From Nicotiana tabacum (taxonomy: Eukaryota > Streptophyta > Magnoliopsida > Solanales > Solanaceae), in assembly GCF_000715075.1 (NCBI RefSeq), contig NC_134096.1, positions 68,515,026 to 68,579,025 on the forward strand: 64,000 nt of DNA, written 5' to 3'. Within the stretch, counting starts at the first letter, position 1. Every line of letters starts with the position of its first letter. The notes beneath the pieces are model-generated. The model was not told the origin of the DNA. It worked only from the letters and a program-made list of their open reading frames with translations, and did no database searches. Below are positions 36,354-49,203 of this stretch, piece by piece. Position numbers and translations under genes: made by a program.

Positions 36354-38874
36354 TGACCCGACCGGTCATTTTGCTTTCTAGGTGCTTGTTCACCTAATTT
36401 AGACTCCTTGTATGTGTTGTTACTGTTTTATGACTTTTGGGGATGGTTGGTTCGAGTTTGGAAGGGTTCGGGTTGAAATTAGAACACTTAGTTCCCTAAT
36501 AATGGCCCATAATGGCCAAGTTTGACTTGTGTCAACATTTTGAGTAAACGACCTCAGAAACAGAATTTGATGGTCCCAATAGGTTCGTATGATGATTTTG
36601 GACTTGGACGTGTGTTCGGATCGGGTTTCGAATTACCCAGGAGCGGTTTAGCACTTAATGTTGAAAGTTGGTGCATTGAAGGTTTTCAAGTTCTTTAAGT
36701 TTGATTTGGAGTAGGTTTTGGTGTTATCGAGGTTTGTTTTGGATTCCGGGCCTGGGAGTAGTTCTGTATGGTGATTTATGAATTTCACGCAAATGTTTTT
36801 GTCATTCCGAGTAGTTAAGTATGATTCGGTGCGTTCGGAGTAAGTTGAAAAAACTTGAAGTTCATAAGTTGATACGATTTTGTTTTGTGGTGCAATTTAT
36901 AGTTTTGATGTTGTTTTATGCGTTTCGAAGGTTTGAGCGAGTCCATTTTATCTTTACGAACTTGTTGGTATGTTTGGTCTAAGGCTCGAGGCCCGCATGT
37001 GGGATTCAGAGGGTTGACGAAACTTGATTGCTCTTTGGTAAAGAGCTGAAGGGGTTGGCATCTAGTACGTTCATACCTGCGGTGGGGATGGCCGCAGGAG
37101 CGGCACCGCAGGTGCAGCGTATTCTTCGCAGAATTGAAATAGAGAGGAGTTAGCGAGGTCTGCAGAAGTGAAACATTTTTTGCAAAAGCAAACTCGCTTC
37201 TGCGATGGAGGGTCCGCAGATGCAGAGAGAGGCAGCCCGGCCATGGTCGCAGGTGCGCGAGGCAAGCCGCAGAAGCAGGCTCGCAGATGCGGGACTTGGC
37301 CGCAGGTGTGAACAGTCGTGGGTCGTGCGTGTTCCGTAGATACAGACAATCTACCGCCGGAGCGGCCCTACAAAAGTGGTGGTTCTTCCGCAGGTGCGAA
37401 AAACGTTGGGGCAGTAAGGGTGCATTTATATCAGACTTGGGTTCTTTTTCTCTCATTTTCACTTAGGGTGGTCGATTGTGGAGCTCTTGGAGAGGGATTT
37501 TTCACCAATCATGATGAGGCAAGTGATACTACTTAATGTAAGTTTAATACATGGATTTGACTAGTTTTAGATTGTTCGGCATCAACTTAGTGCTTTTAGA
37601 GCGGATTAGTGGACCGGAAGTGAATTTGGGAATGAGGTAAGTTTCTTGCCTAACCTTGTAAGAGGTAATTTACCCCATAGGTATTTTAAATTACTATATG
37701 TTGCTAATTGTGGGTGCTACATATGCACGAAGCGACGAGCGTCCGTGTGTAGCTACAATTTATTCTTATGTCTGGGTAGTTTTAGGACTCTATCATATAA
37801 TACTTGTATTATTTGCACTCTATTTGTTAATTTAAGTGCTTAAAGTACATTGAAACTTGATAAAGCATTTGTAAAGACCGAACTTCATATACTTTTAGTT
37901 TTTAGCGGGTTACTAGACCGTTGGTAGAAATTATGCCCCTTGTGTAATTGTCTCGTAGTAGCCATTAAATCGGAGTTCGTAGATTATCCTATCTTCATGT
38001 GGAGCTGGCCAAACGCCTCGGTAGTATAATATATGTATCTATGGTTCATTTTGGTAGACCCTCGGCGGTGTACACATTATTCTGGATGGGGGCGTACGAC
38101 CTTGGCATAAATCGTGCCTGATAATGCTCGGAGTCCAATTACACTTGATATTATTTTTATAACTTGAGAAATTATAATTTACTTGATGGCCCATATTTGT
38201 TGAAGTTAGTATGTGTTAATTGGAGATTTTAAATTGACTTTTAGTTAAATAATTTACTGTTTATTATTATTATTATTGATGTATTCCATGCATATTTAGA
38301 ATTTATGTACTTTATTGCGCCCAACGTCGCCACTAGGCAAGCCAACAGTGAACTAGTTATGTATTTGTTTTTTTTAATAATTTCAATGTAGTTGATTTTT
38401 TTTATTAAGAAAATGATTAGTGGAAAATTATAGTAAGGTAACTCATAAACTAATGAGAGAATAAATACAGGGAATATAATACTCAAAACCATAAAGTGTC
38501 AACTAGAATGTTCCCAAAACCTGGTGTCACAAGTGTATGAGCAACTAGTAGCATATACAAAACCACATAAGCTACTATCTTGAATAAGATAGACAGAAAG
38601 TAAATACAAAAGAGAGACTGCGGTGTTGCATAATGGACACAGAGAGCAGCTCACCACTATGCCTCAGGGTAACGGGGGTATGCGCCTAAATGACTGCCAC
38701 ATGCACCTGTCTCGGGTCCTGCACGATTAGTGCAGAAGTATAGCATGAGTACATAAACAACATGTACCTAGTAAGTATCTAGTCTAATCTCTAAGAAGTA
38801 GTGACGAGGGTACGACATCGACACTTACTATGGGCCAATCCATCACGGCCTATAGGGGAAATTGGGTCGTGACA
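36349..38874 (+). repeat. C 3' LTR with internal inversion
   Basis: It starts TGTAATGACCCGACC and ends GGGTCGTGACA. The CpG tract of GCAGGTGCG repeats is at about 37080-37405, a TATA-like TTTATATCAG at about 37425, and donor GAGGTAAGT at 37634-37642. The segment 38317-38839 is inverted relative to the related solo LTR at 51205-53992. Confidence 0.88.
38317..38839 (-). other. Inversion inside C 3' LTR
   Basis: Reading left to right the segment starts GCGCCCAAC...AGGCAAGCCAAC, the complement of GGCTTGCCTAG...GTTGGGCGC near 53932-53958, and ends with the complement of ATTGACCCATAGTGAGCG (53454 onward). Forward sequence resumes at CCATCACGGCC. The acceptor hairpin therefore faces backwards in this copy. 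Confidence 0.85.
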
Positions 38875-38879
38875 TCAGA

Positions 38880-39590
38880 AAACAAAACATAGTAAAGTCA
38901 TAGATAGATATTATGCTTGCTTATTTTCAATATTATCTATTATCTATTTTTTAAATGTTTAGGGTGAAGCGCATATAGTTAATAATCGGATTAAATCGCA
39001 ATATTGTATGATAAGTAATTCGTAAAATTTTGCATATATATATATCTAGGTTATTGAATATGTTCTATAGTATGGTTAATCAAGATTGGTGTACACTTAG
39101 CTAATTAAATTAGTCATGGACATAGATAATAGTATGACATAATCCTTCCCTAAAGTAATAATTTATACTAACATGCTTGTTGAAACAACTTACTAGTGAA
39201 TGATATTTTGTTAACCCACATTCGATTAAGTATGACTCTTGAACAAATTTAGCATAATATAATCATGTGAGATATTATATTCTTTTCCTTCTTGTTTTTA
39301 TGTTAATAGATTTGGTGTGTGGTTTAGTATGATAGCTTCAATTGTAAGTAGTCTTTACATCTCATCAAAATAATCCAATTTTTAGAATACATGGTTGTAT
39401 AGTATATAACTCTCAACTTCTTTCAAACTTTCATTTATATTCATTCGTTTGAATTTTTTTTATATATATTATCATTTGTTAAATGAATCGTTTAAAGTCA
39501 TTAGTCATTCATATAATAATTTTTAAACATAATTCTTCTTTCTTCTCATTTTAATCAACTATTTTAAACATGTCTTTTTTGGTATCTTAT
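38880..39590 (+). other. AT-rich remnant between C and D (probable Tat-like LTR body)
   Basis: No coding sequence. It is continuous with 49498 onward once D is removed (TSD CTTAT). Very AT-rich with short TATA runs (about 39034). Confidence 0.45.
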
Positions 39591-42500
39591 TGTAACGATC
39601 CGATCGGTCATTTTGAGAATTTACGCTCCGTTCGGTGGCATAATATCTTGAACAGCTTCATATTATGTGTATTGACTTGCGTACGTGGTCGAATTCAGTT
39701 ACCAGATGATCCGGAGTGATTTGGGACACTTAGTCCCTAAAACAGAAGTCTAAGTCTTAGGATTTTGACCGTAGTTGGAACTGTGTGAAGACAACTCCGG
39801 AATAGAGTTCTGCTGGTTCCCTTAGCTCCGTTGGGTGATTTTGGACTTAGAAGTGTATCCGGACCGTGAATTTGAGGTTTGTAGCCGATTTAGGCTTGAA
39901 ATGGCAAAAGTTAAATTTTTGGAGATTTTGACCGAAAGTGGACTTTTTGATATCGGGGTCGGAATGCGATTCCGAGAGTTGGAACAGCTCCGTTATGCTA
40001 TTTGGGACTTGCCTACAAAATTTGACGTCATTCCGGGTTGGTTAGATTAGTTTCGGCACGAGTTTTCAAAGTTGGAAGTTTTGAAAGTTCATAAGTTCGA
40101 TTTGTGGTGCGATTTGTATTTTCAGCATTGTCTGATGTGATTTGAGACCTCGAGCGAGCCCGTGTTAGGTTATGGGACTTGTTGGTATGTTTAGACGGGG
40201 TCCCAGGGGCCTCGGGTGAGTTTCGAATGGGCTACGAGTCATTTCCCCCCTATTTTGAACTGCTATTATCTGTCATCTAGTTTCCTTCATCGCGTTCGCA
40301 TCCTTGCCTTCACGTTCACGTAGTGTTATTTTGGAGGGTGAAATATTTCCTCTTCGCGTTCGCAGTCGCCCTCTCGCATTCGCGAAGTTCTTCCATCCCC
40401 TTCTTCGCGTTCGCATTCCCTATCTCGCGTTCGCGAAGTGCAAACCAGGCCTTAGGCACTGGTGATCATTTTCCTCTTCGCGTACGCATGTCGCTTACGC
40501 GTTCGCGTAGCTATTCCATTACACTCTTTGCGTTCGCGTACTATTTCACGCGTTCGTGAAGAGCAATCGTTGGGCTATCATATTTTTCCTCTCCGCGTTC
40601 GCGAACGTGTTGTCGCGTTCGCGAAGAACAACTGGGCAGCTTTTGTTTTTCTTCTTCGCGAACGCGTCCGTTTCTCTGCATTCGCGATGCACAAAACACC
40701 TGGGCAGAATAAAAAGTCCTCTATTCCGAGCGTTTGCCATTTTCACCATTTTTGGAGTTCTAGAGCTCAGTTTTGAGCGATTCTTTGCGGGTTTTTCTAG
40801 CAGATCGATTGGGTAAGTGTTCTTCACCTAGAATTTATTATATTCCGTGATTTTATCTTTATTTTTATCATTTTATTTGTGTTTTGAGTTGAGGAAAATG
40901 TTGGTTTTTGAAGAAAATTTCCAAAATGAAAAATCATGATTTGAGGGATGAAATGGTATCGGAATTTGATAATTTTTGTATGAATGGACTCATATCGGAA
41001 TGAGTGTTCGGGTTTTGTAAAATTTGTCGGGTTCTGAGGTGCGGGCCCGGGGGTCGACTTTTGGACCGATTTTTAGATTTTGATAAAGATTGAGACTTTA
41101 TAATCTGGAATAGTCTCTTATGAGTTTTATTTGTTCTTTGAAGTTATTTTGATTAGATTTTAGCTGCCCGGAGGTCATTTCACCCGAGAAGTTCATTTTT
41201 GAGTATCGGTCTGTCTTCTTTGAGGTAAGTATCTTTCCTAACCTTGTGTGACGGATTTTCCCTTAGGATTTGAGTCTTCTATGTTGATTGTAGTCTATGT
41301 ACGTGAGGTGACAAGTACGTGCTCGGACTTATTTGTGGAAAGTTGGCCTTTTAGGATTCTTAGGTCTTTACATTCACCGAGTATGAAGTTGTTCTTGATG
41401 TGATTAAGTCCCTATTTACTAGTTTCACCTCTACATCCTTTAATTAGAATTAATTGCTTCACTATTCACTCTTATTGCCTATTTTACTCTTATTTGACTT
41501 AACTGAAGATTTTACCTCTTTTATTGTCATGCTATCTTTTCAAAACTGCTTATCTTTATTTGGAATTAATATTATTTCATCCTATAATTATTCAGTCTTA
41601 ATTGAGGTTATGATTATCTTTCCGCTGCTTATCCTTAATTGAATTGTTGAATATCCTTCGTAATTTTCTCAACCTTAAAAGAAGTTTAGATATCCTATAT
41701 CTCAGTCGATTTATTTTATTTAAAATTATTTGACTCGTGTTAGCTTCCCTGTTGTTGAGGTGTATATTGTGCGATCGTTGCTACACATTAATTTTCCTTT
41801 GTCGGGCTATTCTCTTTACACCTAGCATTTCAGACTGTGGTTATTCCTTGTGAATTGGTTCCACATTTTCTTGTGATTTAAAAGTTCTTGAGTTGATTTA
41901 CTTGTCGAACTTTGTATTATTGCCATTGTTGTTGTTGTATTTGTTTTTGTGATGCACAAGGTTTCTGCCGTTCGGTTGTTGTTATGGGGTTGCATGAAGT
42001 TTCTGTCGTGCTATTGTTACTATTGATATTTGCACATGCGGCGTGACAAGGTGGGATATATATATGTGTGGGTTGCGCATGTGGCGAGACAAGGTGGGAA
42101 CATTATTATGCACGTGTGGCGAGACAAGGCGGGCATTTATGTTACTATTGCACACATGGCGAGACAAGGTGCGCTGTGTCAGGGATTGATTTGTGATGAT
42201 TTGTGGCCTGGGGGCATTCTTGTTGTTGATATTTGTGAAGTAGTATACATAACTGTGTGAGCTTTATCTTGTGAAAAGCTGTGAGAAAATATTCTACGTG
42301 TTGTCCGTTCTTTTTCCTTATGCTTATTTGCTGATATGGACTATGGTAGGATACTTGCTCAAGCATACACATAGTTAAGTACTCTTATCGGATAAGAGGT
42401 GTTCTGATATTGTTGAGCATAGATGCTCACCCTTGTTTACTTGCCTTTTATGTGAGAATGACTCTATTGGTACGTGAGTCGTCAGTACGGTTATGAGGTG

Positions 42501-43214
42501 TTATGAGGGCACAAGATGCCAAGTGTTAGGGTTCAGGTATTGAGACCCGTGAATTGTGAATTGTCCGAGGTTCGGTACCTCGTGAAGTTTTTGGCTAAAA
42601 CCTTATGTAAAAGCGGTTGTAGTTGCTGCGTTATTACTTGTCCTTGCTGTTTTTGTGATTTCGGATTTAGGTTGGGTTCCATTCATTTTTCTGTGTCATT
42701 TTCATGATATTTCGCTGACACTGGGTGTTTCCTTCCTTATTGTCATTACTGTACTATTAGCCATATTGTATAGTAATTATGTAGACATCATACTTCTGCT
42801 GCTCATATAGTTGTACCTATTTAGTTTATTAGACCAGTGAGTGTCTTGACTGTTCCTCGTCACTACCCGACCGAAGTTAGTCTTGATACTTACTGGGAAC
42901 CGATGTGGTGTGCTCATGCTACTCTTCTGCACATTTTTTTTTGTGCAGATCCAGGTAATTGTTCGTTAGCTAGCTATGCGGGTCGTTACTGTGGAGACTC
43001 AAGGTAAACGTGCTGCTATGTTCGTAGGCTTTGGAGTCACCTTCAACTCTTCGTTTTGCACTGTTTATTCTTATTTCTGGACAATTGTATTTAGAAGTTT
43101 TCTAGCAAACACTCTGTAAAGCTTATGTTGTTGTTTTAATTATTGTTAGGCTTACCTAGTCCCTAAGACTAGGTGCCATCATGATACCCAAATGGAGGGA
43201 AAATTGGTACGATA
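39591..43214 (+). repeat. D 5' LTR (3.62 kb)
   Basis: It starts TGTAACGATCCGATC and ends GGTACGATA (mutated GGTCGTGACA). CpG tract of TTCGCGTTCGCGAAG repeats 40285-40690; TATA-like AATAAAAAG near 40709; donors at 40811-40819 and 41222-41230; array of GCGAGACAAGGTGGG units 42023-42175; acceptor TGTGCAG ending at 42948; terminal hairpin CCTAGTC/GACTAGG near 43155. Confidence 0.93.
40285..40690 (+). repeat. CpG-rich palindromic repeat tract in D 5' LTR
   Basis: About 15 irregularly spaced copies of TCGCGTTCGCGAAG and variants (TTCGCGAA, ACGCGTTCGCG). The tract lies about 690-1100 bp into the LTR, between a conserved CCC/GGG-rich block and the TATA region. Long Arg/Phe-rich open frames on both strands here are by-products of the repeat. 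Confidence 0.85.
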
Positions 43215-43217
43215 AGT

Positions 43218-43229
43218 TGGTATCAAAGC
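43218..43229 (+). other. D primer-binding site
   Basis: TGGTATCAAAGC, one base from the initiator-Met consensus, 3 nt after the LTR end. Confidence 0.88.
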
Positions 43230-43413
43230 TCTAGGTTCATAGGTGCTACGAGTCATAAGCGAGTTTAGTAGGGTCTTGCGGATTGGTACAGAGATGTATG
43301 TACTTATCTTCGAGAGGCTACAGAACTATTAGGACAATCTCACTTCTTTTATTTCTATCATTCGAGTTCATTGATCTAAAAGTTTGAACTTTTATCATTC
43401 CATTCTCTCATAG

Positions 43414-45070
43414 ATGGTGAGGACACAAGCTGCAGTTTCTGATAACGTTACCGCCGGAGTAGATGTCGCTAGGGGAAGAGGCAGAGGTCGATGAGGAGTA
43501 CGTGCCATAACTAGAGCACCTACCAGAGCAACAGTTGAGGAGTTTCTAGTAGTTCCAATTGGGGGGCAGGTACCAGAGGCGCCTGTTCTTACCCCCAGAC
43601 TTTAAAAGACCTTAGCACAGTTCTTGAGCATGTTTGATACATTAGCTCAGGCGGGGTTGATTTCGGTTGCACCAGCTACTTCACAGACCGGGGGAGGAAC
43701 CCAGACTCCCGCCGCCCACACCCCAGAGCAACGAGTTCATGTTGGTTAGGTTCCAGGTGTCATAGCGACACAACTTGTGGTTCCAGTTCAGCCCATGCTC
43801 AGGGCAGCAGCATCTGAGGAAGAGCAGCTTAGACTTGCAAGGTTCAAGAAATATGACCCTCCTACATTCAGGGGTTTGGCTTCAGAGAATCCACATGGTT
43901 TTCTGGAAGGGTGTCACCGCATTCTCCATACTATGGGTATTGTGTAGACGAGCGTGGTTGCTTTTACTACGTTCCAGCTCAGGGGAGCGGCTTATTAGTG
44001 GTGGCGGGCATATGAGTTGGGTAGCCCAGCCGAGTTAGCTTTACTTACATGGGTTCAATTTTCAGAGATATTCCTGAGAGGGTTTGTACCTCAGTCACTT
44101 CGAGATGCATGGCACGCGGAGTTTGAGCAGCTGCGTCAGGGCACTATGTCAGTGTCAGAGTATGCCGTGAGATTTAGTGATTTGGCCAGGCATGCACCTG
44201 CTTTGGTTGCCACAGTTAGAGAGCGTGTCCGTAGATTCATTAAGGGATTCAGGCATGATATTCGGTTTAGCATGGCTCGGGAGTTAGGGTCAGCTGTTTC
44301 GTTTCAGCAGATGGTAGGGATCGCTCGCCATGTAGAGGGCATATGGGATCAGGAGGAAGAGGATAGATGGGGCCATGAGAGAGAGTACAAGTGAGATCAG
44401 GAGAGAGAGGACAGGGAGGTGAGGAGGCCTCGTAGATCGGAGAGATCTATTGGTCCTTATTTTGGAGGTAGGGTACAACATGGTAGAGGTTTTGTGGGTC
44501 AGCCAGTTCAGTTTGCACTTCAGGCTTTGCACAGTGTTTCAGGTGCTCATGGGTCTTAGAGTACCCGTACCGCACAGTTCTCCCAACCACATCAGCAGAG
44601 ACGTTGCTTCGAGTGTGGGGATACCAGCCACAGGGTGAGAGATTGTCCTAGACTTCGGACAAGCATGTCACAACGGAGTATTCATGCGAGTAGATGGCGC
44701 CCAAGAGGGGAAAGCCCGACCCGTTGATGTGTTCCATATAGTAGGCTTGAGGCCACTGCGCCAGATGATGTCATACATGTATGCTTTTGATTTGTTACAG
44801 AGTGGCACCATTCGTATTTTGATTCGGTTCTGTTTATCGGAGCGGGTTCCCCTTTTTGTTGTCCCACCTATGGGTGAGTTCATGACTTAGTATTATGTTT
44901 AGGTGTTTACCCCTGTTGAGAGACTCTATGAGTGGTAGCTCGTGTCTATCATTTGTTTCTATTCATTTTTGAAAGTTACGAGGCTAGAAGTGAATTCATG
45001 TTGTCCAGTATGGCAGGTTTGATGTGATTCCTGAGTAAATTGGTTACGATTTGTAATTTGATACTCTACC
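43414..45070 (+). pseudogene. D gag plus decayed protease
   Basis: Starts MVRTQAAVSD at 43414. The capsid segment (FRGLASENPHGF, then a run free of stops from about 44017 to 44392 containing VQFSEIFLRGFVPQ) is well preserved. The zinc knuckle CFECGDTSHRVRDCPR (about 44604-44651) is complete: C-x2-C-x4-H-x4-C. Stops at about 43489 (TGA), 43945 (TAG), 43996 (TAG), 44392 (TGA) and 44568 (TAG) break it. Downstream, protease fragments can be read with frame changes (DDVITCMLLICYR near 44767; FESYEARSEFMLSSMAG near 44965), decaying near 45070. Most complete gag in the window and a guide to what E1 and E2 have lost. Confidence 0.88.
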
Positions 45071-45914
45071 GGGGTAAGAGTTTAGTAAGTGTTGTGATTT
45101 TATTAGCAGAATTGAATTAGTGGAAGATTTCCATTGGTATGATGTGTATTCAACTTGTGATTCAAAGTTGAGGGTGAGACCCTCATGATTCCATGTGATT
45201 TGATATGTTTGAGCCGGGCTGCGTGCCGCGGTGGAAGGTTATACCAGGATGAGATCCTTATGATTTGTTCATGTACTTTGATTTTTCCTTTTGAATTGAT
45301 TCATAGTATGATACTGTTAGAGAGTTGTGTCTGTCGGGCTTGACTGATATTTCCCTTATGTGTTTCTCTTTACATATTCAGTCATTTTCATTCTCTACTT
45401 CTCGAGTTTTAGCTTGCGGGGTGTGTGCCCGGTGGTGTTAGTTGTGACTTGTTGATTCGGGTGTATATTTAAGAGGTCTTCATGTTTCTTGCATCGTTGT
45501 CAATGTTGTGGAGGTTTGAACAGGGTTCTAACAGATATGAGGCTAATTGCCGGTGATGGTTTTAGTTACGGGCAACTATTGTGATCAGAAATGTTATTAT
45601 GGGCCTATGTGTGGTGTGTCTTGTTGTGTGGTCGTACCTTGTGGGTGTAGGCATGAGTTGTTACAGCTGGTTGAGACTGATACCGGTTATGGATTTAGAA
45701 TCGGGTCTTTTGAAGATAAATGAAAGGTGAGAATTTTGACTCTAAGGTTTATCGGTGTTGGCAGAAAGGATGAATTACAGTTGGGATGGTGTCGTCAGGC
45801 TTATGTGGATTGGAGTGACGTGGAGTCGCCCACGGGTGTATGTTGAATATGTACTTTCAGTGATTTGAAGGTTTCAAGTCGATTCTTAGCACGTTCGAGG
45901 ACTAAAGTTTGTTT
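45071..45914 (+). other. D 3' non-coding module in place of RT-integrase
   Basis: No RT, RNase H or integrase trace. From about 45470 it aligns with B from about 28380: TTTGAACAGGGTTCTA versus TTTGAACGGAGTTTTA, then AAGGTTTATCGG versus AAGGTTTATGGG, then the palindrome region (CGTTCGAGGACTAAAG here, one arm decayed). In both elements it occupies the same place before the purine tract. Confidence 0.8.
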
Positions 45915-45927
45915 AAGAGGGGAAGGA
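45915..45927 (+). other. D polypurine tract
   Basis: AAGAGGGGAAGGA directly before the 3' LTR; ATG-TAA again straddles the tract and the LTR start. Confidence 0.88.
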
Positions 45928-47036
45928 TGTAAAGACCCGGCCGGTCGTTTTGAGAATTTAAGCTCTGTTCGGCGGCATAAGGTCTTGAACAACTTCATAT
46001 TATGTGTATTGACTTGCGTACGTAGTCGAATTCAGTTACCGGATAATTCGGAGTGATTTGGAACACTTAGTCCCTAAAACGGAAGTTTAAGTCTTAGGAT
46101 TTTGACCGTAGTCGGAACTGTGTGAAGACAACTCTGGAATGGAGCTCCGTCAGTTCCGTTAGCTCCGTTGGGTGATTTTGGACTTAGGAGCGTGTCCGGA
46201 CCATGAATTTGAGGTCTGTAGCTGATTTAGGCTTGAAATGGCAAAAGTTAAATTTTTGGAAATTTTGACCGGAAGTGGACTTTTTGATATCGGGGCCGGA
46301 ATGCGATTCTGAGAGTTGAAACAGCTCCGTTATGTTATTTGGGACTTGCCTGCAAAATTTGACGTCATTCCGGGTTGGTTAGATTGGGTTCGGCACGGGT
46401 TTTCAAAGTTGGAAGTTCATAAGTTCGATTCGTGGTGCAATTTGTATTTTCGGCGTTGTCTGATGTGATTTGAGACCTCGAGCGAGTCTGTGTTAGGTTA
46501 TGAAACTTGTTGGTATGTTTAGACGGGGTCCCGGGGGCCTCGGGTGAGTTTCGGATGGGCTACGAGTCATTTCCCCCTATTTTGAACTGCTGTTATTTGT
46601 CATCTGGTTTCCTTCATCACGTTCGCGTCCTTGCCTTCGCGTTCGCGTAGTGTTATTTTGGAGGGTGAAATATTTCCACTTCGCGTTCGCAGTCACCCTC
46701 TCGCATTCGCGAAGTTCTGCCACCCGCTTCTTCGCGTTCGCATTCCCGATATCGTGTTCGTGAAGTGCAAACCAGGCCCTGGGCACTGGTGATCATTTTC
46801 CTCTTTGCGTTCGTGTGTTGCTTACGCGTTCGCATAGCTATTCCATTACACTCTTCACGTTCGCGTACTACTTCACGCGTTCGCGAAGAGCAGTCGTTGG
46901 GCCATCATATTTTTCCTCTCCGCGTTTGCGAACGTGTTGTCGTGTTCGCGAAGAACAACTGGGCAGCTTTTGTTTTTCTTCTTTGCGAGCGCGTCCCTTT
47001 CTCTGCGTTCGTGATGCACAAAACACCTGGGCAGAA

Positions 47037-47046
47037 TATAAAGTCC
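47037..47046 (+). promoter_or_regulatory. TATA box of D 3' LTR
   Basis: TATAAAGTCC, about 1.1 kb into the LTR. Transcription would start about 30 nt downstream, near the CTCTATTCC motif. The matching site in the 5' LTR (about 40709) is AATAAAAAG. Confidence 0.65.
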
Positions 47047-47548
47047 TCTATTCCGAGGGTTTGCCATTTTCACCACTTTTGGAGTTGTAGAGCTCGATTT
47101 TGAGCGATTCTTTGTGGGTTTTTCAAGCAAATCGACTGGGTAAGTGTTCTTCACCTAGAATTTATTATATTCCATGATTTTATCTTTGTTTTTATCATTT
47201 AATTTGTGTTTTGAGTTGAGAAAAATGTTGGTTTTTGAAGAAAATTTCCAAAATGAAAAATCATGATTTGAGGGACGAAATGGTATCGGAATTTGATAAT
47301 TTTTATATGATTGTACTCATATCGGAATGAGTGTTCGGCTTTTGTAAAATTTGTCGGGTTCCGAGGTGCGGGCCCGGGGGTCAACTTTTGGACCGATTTT
47401 TAGATTTTGATAAAGATTGAGACTATATAATCCGGAATAGTCTCTTATGAGTTTTATTTGTGCTTTGAAATTATTTTGATTAGATTTGAGCCTCCCGTAG
47501 GTCATTTCACCCGAGAAGTTCATTTTTGAGTATCGGTCTGTCTTCTTT

Positions 47549-47557
47549 GAGGTAAGT
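47549..47557 (+). other. Splice-donor match in LTR leader
   Basis: GAGGTAAGT is a full match to the U1 target from position -1 to +6. The same nonamer recurs at the equivalent place in E1, E2, B, C and solo LTRs. Splicing is inferred, not shown. Confidence 0.55.
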
Positions 47558-49203
47558 ATCTTGACTAACCTTGTGTGGGGGATTTCCCCTTAGGATTTGA
47601 GTCTTCTATGTTGATTGTAGTCCATGTACATGAGGTGACGAGTACGTGCTCGGACTTATTTGTGGAAAGTTGGCCTTTTAGGATTCTTAGGTCCTTACAT
47701 TCACCGAGTATGAAGTTGTTCTTGATGTGATTAAGTCCCTATTTACTAGTTTCACCTCTACATGCTTTAATTAGAATTAATTGCTTCAGGATTCACTCTT
47801 ATTGCCTATTTGACTCTTATTTGACTTAACTGAAGATTTTACCTCCTCTGTTGTCATGCTATCTTTTCATAACTACTTATCTTTATTTGGAATTAATATT
47901 ATTTCATCCTATAATTGTTCAGTCTTAATTGAGGTTATGATTATCTTTTCACTACTTATCCTTAATTGAATTGTTGATTATCCTTCGTAATTTCCTCAAC
48001 CTTAAAAGAAGTTTATATATCATATATCTTAGTCGACTTATTTTATTTGAAATTATTTGACTCGTGTTAGCTTCCCTGTTGTTGAGGTGTATATTGTGGG
48101 ATCGTTGCTATACATTAGTTTTCCCTTGTCGAGCTGTTCTCTTTACGCCTAGCATTTCAGACTGTAGTTATTCCTTGTGAATTGGTTCCACATTTTCTTG
48201 TGATTTAAAAGTTCTTGAGTTGATTTACTTGTTGTACTTTGTATTATTACCATTGTTGTTATGGGGTTGCACGAGGTTTCTGTCGTGCTATTGTTACTAT
48301 TGATATTTGCACATGCAGCGTGACAAGGTGTGATATATATATGTGTGGGTTGTGCATGTGGCGAGACAAGGTGGGAACATTAATATGCATGTGTGGCGAG
48401 ACAAGGCGGGCATTTATGTTACTATTGCACATGTGGCGAGACAAGGTGGGCTGTGTCAGAGATTGATTTGTATTGATTTGTGGCCTGGGGGCATTCTTGT
48501 TGTTGATATTTGTGAAGTAGTATACATAACTGTGTGAGCTTTATCTTGTGAAAAGCTGTGAGAAAATATTCTACGTGTTGTCCGTTCTTTTTCCTTATGC
48601 TTATTTGCTTATATGGACTATGGTAGGACACTTGCACAAGCATACACGTAGTTAAGCACTCTTATTGGATAAGAGGTGTTATGATATTGTTGAGCATAGA
48701 TGCTCACCCTTGTTTACTTGCCTTTTATGTGAGAATGACTCTATTGGCATGTGAGTCGTCAGTGCGGTTATGAGGTGTGATGAGGGCACAGGATGCCAAG
48801 TATTAGGGTTCAGGTATTGAGACCCGTGAGTTGTGAATTTTCCGAGGTTCGGTACCTCGTGAAGTTGTTGGCTAAAACCTTATGTAAAAGAGGTTGTAGT
48901 TGCTGCGTTATTACTTGTCCTTGTTGTATTTGTGATTTCGGATTTAGGTTGGGTTCCATTCATTTTTCTGTGTCATTTTCATGATATTTCGCTGACAGTG
49001 GTTGTTTCCTTCCTTATTGACATTACTGTACTGTGAGGCATATTGCATAGTCTTTATGTAGACATCATACTTCTGCTGCTCATATACTTGTACCTGTTTA
49101 GTTTATTAGACCAGTGAGTGTCTTGACTGTTCCTCGTCACTACCCCACCGAGGTTAGTCTTGATACTTACTGGGCACCGCTGTGGTGTGCTCATGCTACT
49201 CTT

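Larger units (their letters stand above)
32510..38874 (+). mobile_element. C: truncated Tekay-type chromovirus
   Basis: Left end TGTAATGACCCGATC, right end GGGTCGTGACA, with target duplication TCAAA (32505-32509) and TCAGA (38875-38879), one mismatch. The rest of the 5' LTR, the primer site, gag and protease are deleted: LTR sequence joins RT sequence at about 33462-33467. RT, RNase H, integrase, chromodomain, purine tract and 3' LTR remain, all damaged. Only 40 bp of older DNA plus the TSD separates it from B. Confidence 0.88.

Noticed and set aside
40323..40827. Long Arg/Phe/Ser-rich open frames on both strands (and at 46577-47154)
   Set aside because: They coincide with the CpG palindromic tract; repeats of TCGCGTTCGCGAAG are open in several frames. 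No domain and no conserved start.
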